Notes: generated from the letters alone by a model not told the origin. Shown: positions 1 to 9,444, counted from the first letter of the stretch. The stretch is DNA of 48,146 nucleotides from Haliea sp. (GCA_016704305.1 JADJAL010000037.1:1-48146), one strand, 5' to 3'. Translations and numbers: made by a program.

Positions 1-1386
1 GGAACGGTGATCATGAACTCGCCGTTGGGACCGTCGAGGAACATCAGCGGCGCGAACGCCAGCATCGTCGTCAGCGCGCTGAAGATGACGGGTTGCGCGA
101 CCTGGGCGGTGCCAAAAATGCTCGCCTCGCGCAAGCCCACACCCTCGACGCGCAGTCGCTGCACGTTTTCGCTGACCACGACCGCATCGTCGACCAGGAT
201 GCCCATCAACAACACAATCGCCGTCAGGCTCATCGCATTGATGGTGACGTCGATCGCCGCCAGCCCGAGGAAGGAGAGGCACACGGCAAACGGAATGCCG
301 ATGGCTACCCAGAATGCAAAGCGCAGCTCCAGGAAGTAACACAGCAGCAGCATCACCGAGATCAGGCCGAGTATCGCGTTGCCGCCGAGCACGTCCAGCA
401 TATTGACGGTGAGACGCGAAATATCCGCCACCAGCACCAGTTCGACGCCAGCCGGGACGGAAAAGCTTTCCACATAGGCGCGCACGTTGGCCGCCGTGTG
501 CACTTCGTCGGCCAACGCGTTGCGGCGCGCCTGCAGCGCGATGCTCATCCTGCCGTCGACGCGCGACTGCACCTCCCAGTCCTCGTAGTCCACCACCACC
601 GTGGCGATATCGCGCAACAGCACGCTGTTGCCCGGCGCGCCGGAGCGCACGACGACGGTCTCGACCTCGCGCGGATCGCGAAACTGGCCGACCCGCGATG
701 ATCTTCTTCTCCGCCAGGAAGGAGTCGATGGCGCCGCCGCTGTCACGCAGGTTGCGCGCGCGAATCGCCCCGATCACTTCATCGTAGCTAACGCCCAGGC
801 GCGCCAGTTTTTCCGGCTCCAGCAGGATGCGCACTTCCGGACGCCGGTAGCCGACTTCTCGATGCTCGCGACACCCTCGACCTCGCGCAGGCCGTCGGCG
901 AGATTGCGCGCGACATCGCGCAGCAGCGCCTCGGGAACAGCGCCGGTGACATGCACCTCCATCACCGGCGTGACCGCGGACGACAGCGCTTCCACCAGCG
1001 GCTTCTCCAGCAGGTCAGCGGGCAGCCGCGCCGCCGCCCTGTCCACCGCCTGCTGGATGTCGCGCATGATGTCCTGCTTGTTGGCCGCCACCAGGTCCAG
1101 GTTGAGCGTGATCACCGACAGGCTTTCCGCGCTGTTGGAGTAGAGCTTCTTGATGCCCTCCACTTCCAGCAGTTCTTCCTCCAGCGGCAGCGTGATGCCG
1201 GAGCTCAACCTCCTCCGGCCCGGCGCCAGCCTTGACCAGGGTGATGTTGACCACGCCCATGTCGACGTTCGGGTTATATTCGTAGCGCATGTCGGCGATG
1301 GTCATGTAGCCCAGCACGAAGACGAGCGCCATGATCATGTTGACCACGAGCGGCCTGCCGACGAACCACGCAATCAGAAACTGCAT
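1..1386 (-). pseudogene. RND efflux pump inner-membrane permease, 5' part only, three frameshifts
   Basis: This is the N-terminal third of an AcrB/MdtC-type resistance-nodulation-division permease that exports hydrophobic compounds by proton antiport. Translation from ATG at 1386 gives a first membrane helix (FLIAWFVGRPLVVNMIMALV) and the start of the periplasmic pore domain. Near 1-420 the frame gives membrane helices with the family motif GILVDDAVVVSEN. The frame is broken three times: one extra base near 1203-1206, one missing C at 849-850, and one extra base in the CCC run at 692-694. Correcting each restores an uninterrupted RND sequence. It lies 5 nt downstream of the membrane-fusion gene, as expected for an operon. 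The gene continues beyond base 1. It is either a real pseudogene or a gene damaged by sequencing indels; family assignment is secure. Confidence 0.85.
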
Positions 1387-1391
1387 GCGGA

Positions 1392-2526
1392 TCAGTCCGC
1401 GTCGCGCACAGTGACGGCGTCACCGTCGAGCAGCAGCGCTTGCCCGGCGATGACGACTTTCTCGCCCGCCGCAAGCCCCGCGAGGATTTGCAGGCGATTG
1501 CTGAAGCCGGCTGCCAGCAGGGGTTCGCGCAATCGCGCCACGCCGTCCTCCACCACGAACACCACCCGCCGCCGGTTGCGATCCACCAGCGCCTGCTCGG
1601 GCAGCAGCAGTGCGTCTGGCTCGCTGATGCCCTGCAATTGCGCGCTGGCGGTCATGCCCGGTCGCAATGCGTCCGTGTCGCCGGTCAGGATGAGTTTCAG
1701 CGGGAAGTTGCCCGTGGCGGGGTCGGCATTGACGCCAACCCATTCGATCGTGGCCGCGAACTCCCTGCCCGCGAGCCCGGAGACCGTGACGCGCGCCGAC
1801 CCGCCCGCCCTGATGCGCGCGATATCGGCTTCACTGACCCAGGTCTGCACACGCAGCCCCTGCACCGCCTGCAACGTAATCAGGCTGGCGCCGGCCTGCA
1901 CCGGTTCGCCCACTTCCACCGCGCGGATATCCACCAGGCCGTCGGTGGGACTGAAAATGCGCGTATCGGCCAGCTCGCGCTGCGCCAGTTGCGCGCTGGC
2001 GAGCGCCTGCTGGTAGGCGGCATTCGCCAAATCCACGGCCAGTTGCGCGCTATCCAGATCCTTTGGAAATCGTTTCCTGTTCCGACAGGTTGCGCCGCCG
2101 CTGCAGCTTCAGTTGCGCTTCCTTCAGCGCCGCCTGCGCGTGCCGGACGTGCTGCTGCGCCTGCTCGACCGCGAACTGGCGCTTTTGCGGATCCAGCTCC
2201 AGCAGCAACTGCCCGGCCACGACCCGGTCGCCCTCGTTGATGTGCACCGCTGCGACGGTGCCAGACAGTTCCGCCGCGACGTTCACCTCCTCCAGTGCCT
2301 CCACCACGCCGAACGTGCTGACGGTCGATTGCCAGGTCTGTGGTTTAAGCTCCTCGACCGTGACCTCGACGCGTTGCGGCGCTCGCGCCTGTTCACTCAC
2401 GGGTTCGGTCGCATCGCCACAGGCCGCCAGCGCCAGAGCGCTGGCCACTGTGAGCACGCGCAGGATGACAGTGGATGCAGCAATACGGTGCAAAGAGCAT
2501 CGGCCCCGGAGTTTCAACAACGGCAT
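1392..2526 (-). CDS. RND efflux membrane-fusion (periplasmic adaptor) lipoprotein, one frameshift
   Basis: HlyD/AcrA-type adaptor that links an RND permease to an outer-membrane channel. The N-terminus has a hydrophobic signal ending in the lipobox LALAAC (Cys36), then a biotinyl-lipoyl-like half motif (SGTVAAVHINEGDRVVAGQ), an alpha-hairpin (AVEQAQQHVRHAQAALKEAQ), a second lipoyl half (FSPTDGLVDIRAVEVGEPVQ) and beta-barrel/membrane-proximal segments. The reading frame breaks near 2062-2064: one extra base in a TTT run (AAA on the coding strand) separates ISK from DLDSAQLAVDLANA. Removing it gives one protein of about 377 residues, normal for the family. It immediately precedes the permease gene on the same strand. 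The single homopolymer indel suggests sequence error rather than decay. Confidence 0.85.
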
Positions 2527-2619
2527 GGCGCGGCGGAATCCTTGTGACGGTTGTTATGGTTTACCGCGGGTATCGTACCGCCTGGTGGCTCTGCAAGGAA
2601 CGCATTGCTGTATCTTGGC

Positions 2620-2886
2620 TCACTTCTCGTAGTGATACCGGCAAGCAATTATCGTCAACCGACCACCATCCACGGCATATACGAGGCGATTTGTCTCGTC
2701 GATTCTGCGCGACCAGAAACCCGCCAGGTTCTCCTTCAACGGTTCGGGCTTGCCAATTCCTTCAAACGGACTGCGTTGGGTCTCTATTATCAATGCATTG
2801 ATGCGACGAAGCGTCTTGCGATCCTGCCCTTGCCAGTAGAGATAATCCGACCATGCTTCTTTGGTCCAGGACAGGACGTCAGTCAT
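2620..2886 (-). CDS. yoeB: Type II toxin YoeB, ribosome-dependent mRNA interferase
   Basis: 88-residue toxin of the Txe/YoeB family, which cleaves mRNA in the ribosomal A site. It closely follows the E. coli YoeB pattern: the W-x-DYLYWQ segment near the N-terminus, SPFEGIGKPEPLK, LAGFWSRRI, RLVYAV and the C-terminal ACRYHYEK. The catalytic Glu (in FEG), Arg (in SRRI), His and Tyr (RYHY) are all present, so the toxin looks intact. The start codon overlaps the end of the antitoxin gene by 8 nt, the usual translational coupling that keeps antitoxin in excess. It lies downstream of the operator at 3146-3183. Assignment is near certain. Confidence 0.95.
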   Translation of the reverse strand: MTDVLSWTKEAWSDYLYWQGQDRKTLRRINALIIETQRSPFEGIGKPEPLKENLAGFWSRRIDETNRLVYAVDGGRLTIIACRYHYEK

Positions 2887-3133
2887 CGGTCAATTCGCGA
2901 TTGACTGTCTTGCCGGCTTGGTACTGTTTTATGGATTTAGCCAAATGGGTCGCGTTTGCAGGGCTCTTCAAGAGATGCACGGTTTCCATCAGGCTGTTGA
3001 ATTGATCCAGCGACATCACTACTGCGTCATCCGCGTCCCGACGGGAAATAATCGTATAGTCCCTATCGTTTGCTACTTCGTCCAGAACACTCTTTAGTCT
3101 ATTGCGGGCGTCAGAAAAATTTATCACTTTCAT
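2879..3133 (-). CDS. yefM: Antitoxin YefM of the yefM-yoeB module
   Basis: 84-residue Phd/YefM-family antitoxin and autorepressor that neutralises YoeB. The N-terminal DNA-binding half is visible as FSDARNRLKSVLDEVANDRDYTIISRRDADDAVVMS, matching the YefM consensus. The C-terminal charged tail (SIKQYQAGKTVNRELTDD) is the usual toxin-wrapping segment. It is the first gene of the pair, with an AGGAC Shine-Dalgarno upstream of ATG at 3133. Its promoter overlaps two palindromes typical of YefM/YoeB autoregulation. Confidence 0.95.
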   Translation of the reverse strand: MKVINFSDARNRLKSVLDEVANDRDYTIISRRDADDAVVMSLDQFNSLMETVHLLKSPANATHLAKSIKQYQAGKTVNRELTDD

Positions 3134-3145
3134 GGCTGAGTCCTG

Positions 3146-3194
3146 ATATGTACGACATATTGGACAAGTATAAGCTGTACAGCCTATTGTGCAA
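3146..3194 (-). promoter_or_regulatory. yefM-yoeB promoter with two palindromic operators
   Basis: On the minus strand a sigma70-like promoter reads TTGCAC (3189-3194), 16 nt spacer, TATACT (3167-3172). Two inverted repeats lie in it: GCTGTACAGC at 3174-3183, between -35 and -10, and ATATGT-ACG-ACATAT at 3146-3160, just after the -10. The TGTACA core is the known YefM operator core in E. coli. Repression by promoter occlusion is inferred. Confidence 0.75.
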
Positions 3195-3210
3195 GTAGCA
3201 CGTCACATTG

Positions 3211-4442
3211 CTATGACGCAGCATTGCGCGCAGCGGATTTTGGTACGCGAAATCCCTTCAGCAGGGCTAGCAATTTATCGCGCTCACCCGGCGCTTCGCG
3301 CGTTGAAGACAGCAGGTACGCGGGGCGAATCTGCCGGTCGAGGAACAACTCGCCACTGACACTGCCAGCCTCGGTAGCGACGGCCAGCCACACGATGGTG
3401 TCCGCGCCTTCCTCGGGGGAGCGCAGCACGTAGCGGGTTAACTTGTGGAAGTGCGGCAGCGCCTCGCGCACGCCCGGCGTGTCGGCCCAGCCCGGGTGCA
3501 TTGCGTTGACGGTGATGCAAGCCCTTCGGTGAGGCGATAGGGGCTGAGCAACAACAGCGCGAAACTTTGCTCCAGGCCCTCGCGTGTTTCGCCGCGCGGG
3601 TTGAACAGCGCGCCGGCATTGTTGACCAGCACGTCGAGCGGCTTGCCGCGCTTGTGCATGCGCGCGACCAGCGCATCCACGTCGGCCATCAGGCCGAGGT
3701 CGGCGAGCTCGTACTGTATCGCCGAATTGCCGGTTGCACGCTGTATGTCGGCCACCGTGCGCTCTGCCTTTTTGCGATCGCGCATCACCAGCGTCAGTGT
3801 CGCTCCCCGGCGCGCCAGTTCCAGCGCGGCGGCATAGCCCAGGCCGGAGGATGCGCCGGTAACCAGCATGTGCTTGTCTTTCACAGATGCCGACATCGGG
3901 TTGAAGCGCTTGCGCCCGAGGGTATACCCCAGCCGCGAGAACAGCGTCACGCCCGGCAGCACCAGTTGGTCAGCCGCGCGTGTAAAGCCCGAGGTTGCGC
4001 CCAGCGGGAACTCGTCCTGCAGCGCCGCGCCCAGGCCCGCCACGGACTCCCTGCCCATCTGTTCCATGCCTTTGCGCGACAGCGCGGCGACGCTGGCCAT
4101 CAGTGGTTTGAAAGTAAACTCCGCGCGGTAGTCGATATGAGTGCCGATGGCGGTGCTGCGCAGCGTGATGGTGTCGTGTACGTCAAAGAATGCGCTGTGC
4201 CCGCGCAGTTCAATGCGGGCATTGTCCTGCAGCTTGTGCAGCGTATACAGCAACTTCACGCTGCCCACCGGCAGGGCGCACACCACCTCGAACTGCGTGC
4301 CCACGCCAACCGCACCTGCGGTGAGTTTGCGCGCCGAGAGCACCGTCGGGTCCCACTCGGCGGTGGTGGTGAAATCGCTGACCTAGGCGAATACTTCCTC
4401 GATGGGCCGCTCGACCTCCACGGTTTCGTGTAACAAGGTCAT
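3211..4442 (-). pseudogene. SRPBCC domain-SDR fusion (DHRS12-like), nonsense codon plus internal deletion
   Basis: An N-terminal SRPBCC/START-like domain (about residues 1-140) is fused to a short-chain dehydrogenase with the cofactor motif TGASSGLG and NNAG. ATG at 4442 begins MTLLHETVEVERPIEEVFA, then an in-frame TAG (4383-4385) sits where family members have a coding residue before VSDFTTTAEWDP. Further on, LTEGL is followed directly, out of frame, by ITVNAMHPGWADTPGVREAL. The roughly 60 residues expected between them, including the SDR Ser and YxxxK catalytic residues, are absent (junction near 3512-3522). The C-terminal remainder is at 3211-3501. A substitution plus a sizeable deletion cannot be explained by a homopolymer error, so this looks like a true pseudogene. 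The deletion size is inferred from memory of the family. Confidence 0.75.
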
Positions 4443-4562
4443 GACATTCAACTCGGTGATTGCATATGGTATGGATACGGCAAGTGCAGGTGTTTGGCTC
4501 ACTGTGGAGCCCGGTTTTATTCCGGCCTGCAGCCACTGGCAGAGATTCCCGGCAGGGGAATA

Positions 4563-6017
4563 CTACAGTGTCCTCAGGTCCGCATAGGCCGCCAGCGCCG
4601 CATTCCTGGCGTCGCGATGGTCCACGATCGGCAGCGGATAGTGCGCGGGCAGCGCGATGCCGGCCGCCTGCAACACCTGTGCAGGCGCTTCCCACGGCTG
4701 ATGCAGCCAGCGGTCCGGCAGGGCCGCCAGTTCCGGCACCCAGCGCCTGACGTAGTCACCGACCTTGTCGAACTTTTCCCCCTGCGTGGTCGGGTTGAAT
4801 ATGCGGAAGTACGGCGCGGCGTCCGCGCCACTGCCGGCCACCCACTGCCAGCCGCAGGCGTTGTTGGCGAGGTCGGCATCCACCAGCGTATCCCAGAACC
4901 AGCGCTGGCCCGCGCGCCAGTCCACGAGCAGGTGTTTGCACAGGAAGGAGGCGACGACCATGCGCACCCGGTTGTGCATGTAGCCGGTCTGCCACAGCTC
5001 ACGCATGCCGGCATCGACGATCGGGTAGCCCGTCCGGCCCTGTTGCCACGCGCGCAATTCGCGCGGTCCGCCGACCCAGGGGAACGCCGAGAAGTCGGCC
5101 TTGAAGGCTTGCTCGGGCATCGTCGGGAAGTGGAACAACAGGTGGTGGGAGAATTCGCGCCACCCCAGTTCGCTGGCAAACTTTTCCGTCTCCGCCTGCA
5201 GCGCCGGGTTCGCAAGGCCCGCCTGGCGGGCCGCGTGCAACACCCTGGCGGGCGCGATTTCACCGAAATGCAGGTGGGCGGACAAACGCGAGGTATTGCT
5301 GCGCGCGGGGTAGTTGCGCCCGATGTCGTAGTCGCCCACGGCTTCCCCGAGGAACGCCGCGAGTTTGTCGTGCGCAGCCTTTTCTCCCGGCTGCCAGAAG
5401 GTATTCCATGAGTGCGCCCAATCGGGGGTCGTCGGCAGCAGCGCCCAGTCGGCCAACTCGTCAGGGGATTCGCATTCGTCCGGCCACGCGGCGAAGCGGA
5501 CGGGAATCGCGGGCTCCAACACCAGCGGCAGGTCACGGCACTTGCGCCAGAACGGCGTGAACACCTTGAAAGGGGTACCTGCCAGCGAGCACACGGCTTC
5601 GGGCTCCCACAGCAGGGAGCCACCGTAGCGTTTCAGCTCGACGCCACTGTGGGCGAGCGAGGTGTGCAGCCGCTCTTCCAACTGGCGTGCCCACGGTTCG
5701 TACTGCCGCGAGCAACACACCAGATCCGCCCCTGACTGCTGTGCAAGACGCGCCAGGACCGTCTCGGGCCGACCACGGGCGAGATACAACTGGCCACCCG
5801 TTTCAGCGATATCGCGTGCCAAAGAGGCCAGGCTGTGGTGCAGCCACCAGCGACTGGCGCCGCCCATCTGCCACTGGCCGGGGCTCTCGTCATCGAGAAT
5901 GTAGCAGGCGAGCACCGGCCGCCCGCTGGCCACCGCCGCGTTCAGTCCGCGCAGGTCGCGCAGCCTGAGGTCCTGGCGAAACCAATAGATGACGGGCATG
6001 GTCATGTTCATGGTCAT
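4563..6017 (-). CDS. phr: Deoxyribodipyrimidine (CPD) photolyase
   Basis: 484-residue class I photolyase, which uses FAD and blue light to split cyclobutane pyrimidine dimers. The N-terminal antenna-binding domain starts PVIYWFRQDLRL. The C-terminal FAD domain has TSRLSAHLHFGEIAP, the substrate-side segment GYPIVDAGMRELWQTGYMHNR, and WQWVAGSGADAAPYFRIFNP with the conserved Trp and Asn/Asp flavin contacts. Length is normal. Four in-frame ATGs sit within seven codons; 6017 is chosen because GGAAG lies about 8 nt upstream. It lies 85 nt after the CFA-type gene on the same strand and is probably the last gene of the ECF-sigma-controlled operon. phrA is also an RpoE/ChrR target in Rhodobacter sphaeroides. 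Confidence 0.93.
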   Translation of the reverse strand: MTMNMTMPVIYWFRQDLRLRDLRGLNAAVASGRPVLACYILDDESPGQWQMGGASRWWLHHSLASLARDIAETGGQLYLARGRPETVLARLAQQSGADLVCCSRQYEPWARQLEERLHTSLAHSGVELKRYGGSLLWEPEAVCSLAGTPFKVFTPFWRKCRDLPLVLEPAIPVRFAAWPDECESPDELADWALLPTTPDWAHSWNTFWQPGEKAAHDKLAAFLGEAVGDYDIGRNYPARSNTSRLSAHLHFGEIAPARVLHAARQAGLANPALQAETEKFASELGWREFSHHLLFHFPTMPEQAFKADFSAFPWVGGPRELRAWQQGRTGYPIVDAGMRELWQTGYMHNRVRMVVASFLCKHLLVDWRAGQRWFWDTLVDADLANNACGWQWVAGSGADAAPYFRIFNPTTQGEKFDKVGDYVRRWVPELAALPDRWLHQPWEAPAQVLQAAGIALPAHYPLPIVDHRDARNAALAAYADLRTL

Positions 6018-6102
6018 GCGGCTTGCTTCCGTGTCCTGCGATGACAGGGTAACGACCGACTATGTTCCATGAACACGTCCGGCGCCCGCGCTGCGCTACC
6101 GG

Positions 6103-7359
6103 TCAACTGGGTCGATAGCCGGGTTTGGCCAGCGCCATCTGCACTGTGCCGATGATGCGCTCCCTGAATCCACCCTCGCAGTAACACAGGTAGAACTCCC
6201 ACATGCGCATGAATTCCTCACTGAAGCCCATGCGGCGCACCGCATCGAGATTGGCGAGGAAACGCTCCCGCCAGTGCGCCAGTGTGGTGGCATAGTCGGC
6301 TGTAATGTCGCGCAGGTGCACGATCTGCATATCCGTGTCGCGCAATACATGGTCTGCCATCACGGCGATGGAGGGCAGGCAGCCGCCGGGGAAAATGTAG
6401 CGCTTGATAAAATCCACCTCATCGCGTGCGCTGGTGTAGCGCTGGTCGGCCACAGTGATGGCCTGTATCACCATCTTCCCTTCGGGCTTCAGCAACGTGG
6501 CGCACATCTGGAAGTAATTCTGGTAAAACTCGTGGCCCACCGCCTCGATCATTTCGATGGACACCAGCTTGTCGTAGCGCCCTGTCAGGTTGCGGTAGTC
6601 CTCGCACAGCAGCGTAATCTTGTCTTCCAGTCCCTCGGCTTTCACGCGCGCGCAGGCGTGATCGTACTGCTCCTTTGAGATGGTGGTGGTGGTCACGCGG
6701 CAGCCGAAGTGCTTTGCCGCGTGTATCGCCATACCGCCCCAACCCGTGCCGATTTCCAGCAGGTGGTCATCCGCTTGCAACTCGAGTTGCCGGCACAGCT
6801 CATCCAGTTTGGCCTCGGACGCCGCTTCCAGGCTCATCGTCGGTTCACTGAATATCGCCGATGAATACATCATGGTCGGATCCAGGAACAGGCGGAAAAA
6901 GTCGTTGCCCAGGTCGTAATGCGCGGCAATATTCACCTGCGAGCCCTTGCGCGTATTGCGGTTCAAACGATGGGCGATCTTCAGCGCGAGCTTTACCAGC
7001 ACCGACTGGCGCGCTTCAAAGCTTTCCAGTACCGCGAGGTTGGCGCTGAACAAGCGCATCACCTCGACTGGCGCGGGCGAAGACCAATAGCCCTTGATGA
7101 ACGCCTCGCCCGCAGCGATGGAGCCGCCCGCCAACATTTGTCCGTACGTGGCCGGGTTGTGGATATGCACCTCCGCCTGGGGCTCGCGCAACTTGCCCTC
7201 GACCCCAAAATGGTGCCGTTGCGGCCCTTCGTGCAGGGTCAGCGAGCCCACCTGCAACTTGCCCAGTATTCCGAATACCGCCTGGCGGGCAAACTTTTCG
7301 CCCATCCTCGCGCTGCGCGACTCTGGCACGCGCAACGCACCTATGCTGACTTCACTCAT
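6103..7359 (-). CDS. Cyclopropane-fatty-acid-synthase family SAM methyltransferase
   Basis: 418-residue SAM-dependent methyltransferase that modifies unsaturated acyl chains in membrane phospholipids. Family signatures are HYDLGNDFF, MMYSSAIF, the SAM loop LLEIGTGWGG, SIEMIEAVGHEF and FIKRYIFPGGCLPS. The reading frame is open farther upstream, but ATG at 7359 (MSEVSIG) is preferred: it overlaps the DUF1365 gene by 8 nt and matches the family start. Third gene of the FAD oxidase-DUF1365-CFA-photolyase operon opposite an ECF sigma factor. In R. sphaeroides the RpoE/ChrR regulon includes a CFA-like enzyme, reported (as I recall) to act as the furan-fatty-acid methyltransferase UfaM. Whether this one makes cyclopropane or methylated acyl chains cannot be told from sequence alone. 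Confidence 0.9.
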   Translation of the reverse strand: MSEVSIGALRVPESRSARMGEKFARQAVFGILGKLQVGSLTLHEGPQRHHFGVEGKLREPQAEVHIHNPATYGQMLAGGSIAAGEAFIKGYWSSPAPVEVMRLFSANLAVLESFEARQSVLVKLALKIAHRLNRNTRKGSQVNIAAHYDLGNDFFRLFLDPTMMYSSAIFSEPTMSLEAASEAKLDELCRQLELQADDHLLEIGTGWGGMAIHAAKHFGCRVTTTTISKEQYDHACARVKAEGLEDKITLLCEDYRNLTGRYDKLVSIEMIEAVGHEFYQNYFQMCATLLKPEGKMVIQAITVADQRYTSARDEVDFIKRYIFPGGCLPSIAVMADHVLRDTDMQIVHLRDITADYATTLAHWRERFLANLDAVRRMGFSEEFMRMWEFYLCYCEGGFRERIIGTVQMALAKPGYRPS

Positions 7360-8131
7360 TGCTGGCTCCTGTGACTTGGCTCTTGAGGGCAAGATTGCCG
7401 GGATGTGTGTAAACCGGTACACCCTTGAAATACAGTCGCAGCGCCTGCCAATAGATGGCCAGCGCAACCTTCACGGTCATCAGGGGGTAACGGAGAAGCA
7501 GTTTGTCCATGGTGCTGGCGGTCATCGGTCGCGCCGACAGCGCCAGGGTGGCGTCGAAGACCTTCTCACCCTCCGCGCTGTTTTCCATGTGCAGCACCAG
7601 GCGCTTCGCCGGCGTATTACTGCGCCAGTGGTAGCGCATCGCCATGGGGTTGAACGGTGATACGTGGAATTCCTTGTCGAACGAGGTGTTCAGCCAGACA
7701 CCCGTCTCGGGACCCGCCAGCACGTAACTGTGGCGCTCATCCCAGGGGGTGTTATTGACTTCGGCGACCACGTACTCAAGCTTTGATTCGTCAGCGTTAA
7801 AACAGTAATAGCAGGCGATCGGATTCATCACGAAACCAAAATAACGCAGGTTGGCAAGCAGGTAGATCGGACCGGTGTGCACCTCGCCCGTCTCCTCGCG
7901 AATGCGGCGGCGCACCTCGTCCTGCAGCGGCACGTTGGGATCACCCAAAAAATCACTGCGCCGGAACTCTGCCAGCGCCTTGCCACTGGCGGACCAGAAG
8001 CGCGTGCTGTCGAGGATCTCGGCCACTTCATCCAGGCGCAGGTACAGCATCGCGATCCGGTACTGGAATGCGTGGAAGCGCGGCGTCAGGCGGCGATGCC
8101 TGACGACCCCCTCGTAAATCCGCGACCTCAC
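7352..8131 (-). CDS. DUF1365 family protein of the photooxidative-stress operon
   Basis: 259-residue DUF1365 protein; biochemical function unknown. Recognisable segments are MRSRIYEGVVRHRRLTPRFH at the start, YRIAMLYLRLDE, LRYFGFVMNPIACYYC, WDERHSYVL and the FHVSPFNPMAMRYHW region. It overlaps the upstream FAD oxidase gene by 4 nt (ATGA) and the downstream CFA gene by 8 nt, so the three are translationally coupled. DUF1365, FAD oxidase and CFA-type genes co-occur in many proteobacteria under ECF control. A role in modifying membrane acyl chains is inferred from that context only. Confidence 0.88.
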   Translation of the reverse strand: MRSRIYEGVVRHRRLTPRFHAFQYRIAMLYLRLDEVAEILDSTRFWSASGKALAEFRRSDFLGDPNVPLQDEVRRRIREETGEVHTGPIYLLANLRYFGFVMNPIACYYCFNADESKLEYVVAEVNNTPWDERHSYVLAGPETGVWLNTSFDKEFHVSPFNPMAMRYHWRSNTPAKRLVLHMENSAEGEKVFDATLALSARPMTASTMDKLLLRYPLMTVKVALAIYWQALRLYFKGVPVYTHPGNLALKSQVTGASNE

Positions 8132-9390
8132 GCGACAGCCCGCTCCTGGCCGGACAGTGCGTTGGCGACGCGCAGCGCGCTCACCACGCCATCTTCATGG
8201 AACCCGTTGTGCCAGTAGGCCCCGCAATACCAGGTCCGCGCCACGCCGTTGATCTCCTCCCAGCGCTGCTGCGCCAGCAAGCCATCCACCGAAAACACGG
8301 GGTGATCGTAGCTGAACTGGCCGAGGATCATGTGCGGGTTGATCGCCGCGGTATTGTTCAGCGTGACGCAAAACGTTTCCGGTGCCTCAATGCCCTGCAG
8401 GATATTCATGTTGTAGGTCACGACCGCGCGCTCGTCGCTCTGCCCCAGCGTGTAGTTCCAGCTGGACCACGTCCTGGTGTTGCGCGGGAGCAGGCGCACG
8501 TCGGTATGCAACACGACGTCATTGGTTTGGTAAGGAATGGCACCGAGTATCTCGCGTTCAGCCGGCGAAGGCTGTTCCAGCAATGCCAGCGCCTGGTCGG
8601 AATGGGTCGCCATCACCACATGGTCGAACAGTAGACGCTCGCCGCCCGCCAACTGCAGCGTGACACCCCGGCTCGCGTGCCTGATCACCTTCACCACCGG
8701 ATTGCCGGTGCTGATGCGCTGCGCAAAGCGCGCGCACAGCGGCCGCAAATACTCCCTGGACCCGCCCTCTATCACGCGCCACTGCGGCCGGTCGCGGACC
8801 GACAGCAAACCGTGGTTCTTGAAGAACCGCACAAAGAAGCTGACCGGGAACGCCAGGATCGTCGCACAGTCAGCCGACCAGATCGCCGAGCCCATCGCCG
8901 ACAGGTAGTGCCGGACGAACTTGTCACCATAGCCATGGCGGGCGAGATACACGCCGAGCGTCTGGGCATCGTCGATCCGGCCCGCCTCGAGATCGGCAAC
9001 CGCCTCGCGATTAAAGCGCAGGATATCCCGGATCATGCCGATGAAGCGCGGTGACAACAGGTTGCGGCGCTGCGCGAACAGGGTGTCCAGGCTGGAGCCG
9101 GAATACTCCAGCCCGGATTGCGGGTCGCGCACGCTGAACCCCATCTCGGTCGGTTTGCTCGACACGCCCAACTCGTCCATCAGGGCGATAAAATTGGGGT
9201 ACGTCCAGTCGTTAAACACGATAAAACCGGTATCAATGGCGTAGCGCCGCGTGCCCACTTGCACATCCACCGTCGCGGTATGGCCGCCGATCTTGCGATT
9301 GGCCTCAACGACCCACACCTCGTGGTCGGCGCTCAGGTAGTGCGCGCACGCCAACCCGGAAATACCCGACCCAATGACAGCAATCTTCAT
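8128..9390 (-). CDS. FAD-dependent amine-oxidase-like oxidoreductase (UfaD-like candidate)
   Basis: 420-residue flavoprotein with the Rossmann motif KIAVIGSGISGLACAHYLS at the N-terminus, followed by the acidic ribose-binding end VVEANRKIGGHT, and a C-terminal FAD segment near WYCGAYWHNGFHEDGVVSALRVANAL. ATG at 9390 is preferred over the more distal in-frame start because GGAAGAGG lies about 10 nt upstream. First gene of the operon, divergent from the ECF sigma factor. The family is annotated as amine oxidase/NAD-binding, but in R. sphaeroides the neighbouring RpoE-regulated homologue is, as I recall, a fatty-acyl desaturase in furan fatty acid synthesis (UfaD). Substrate here is therefore more likely a lipid than an amine. 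Confidence 0.88.
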   Translation of the reverse strand: MKIAVIGSGISGLACAHYLSADHEVWVVEANRKIGGHTATVDVQVGTRRYAIDTGFIVFNDWTYPNFIALMDELGVSSKPTEMGFSVRDPQSGLEYSGSSLDTLFAQRRNLLSPRFIGMIRDILRFNREAVADLEAGRIDDAQTLGVYLARHGYGDKFVRHYLSAMGSAIWSADCATILAFPVSFFVRFFKNHGLLSVRDRPQWRVIEGGSREYLRPLCARFAQRISTGNPVVKVIRHASRGVTLQLAGGERLLFDHVVMATHSDQALALLEQPSPAEREILGAIPYQTNDVVLHTDVRLLPRNTRTWSSWNYTLGQSDERAVVTYNMNILQGIEAPETFCVTLNNTAAINPHMILGQFSYDHPVFSVDGLLAQQRWEEINGVARTWYCGAYWHNGFHEDGVVSALRVANALSGQERAVA

Positions 9391-9444
9391 TGCAACAAAC
9401 CTCTTCCCGTATCGGCCCCTCGGACCGAATCCCCCAATTGCCAG

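Noticed and set aside
1..1386. Programmed frameshifting in the RND permease.
   Set aside because: Three shifts in both directions without slippery-site structures are better explained by decay or sequence error.
4383..4385. Programmed readthrough of the TAG in the SRPBCC-SDR gene.
   Set aside because: The gene also lacks the SDR active-site segment further on, so decay is simpler.
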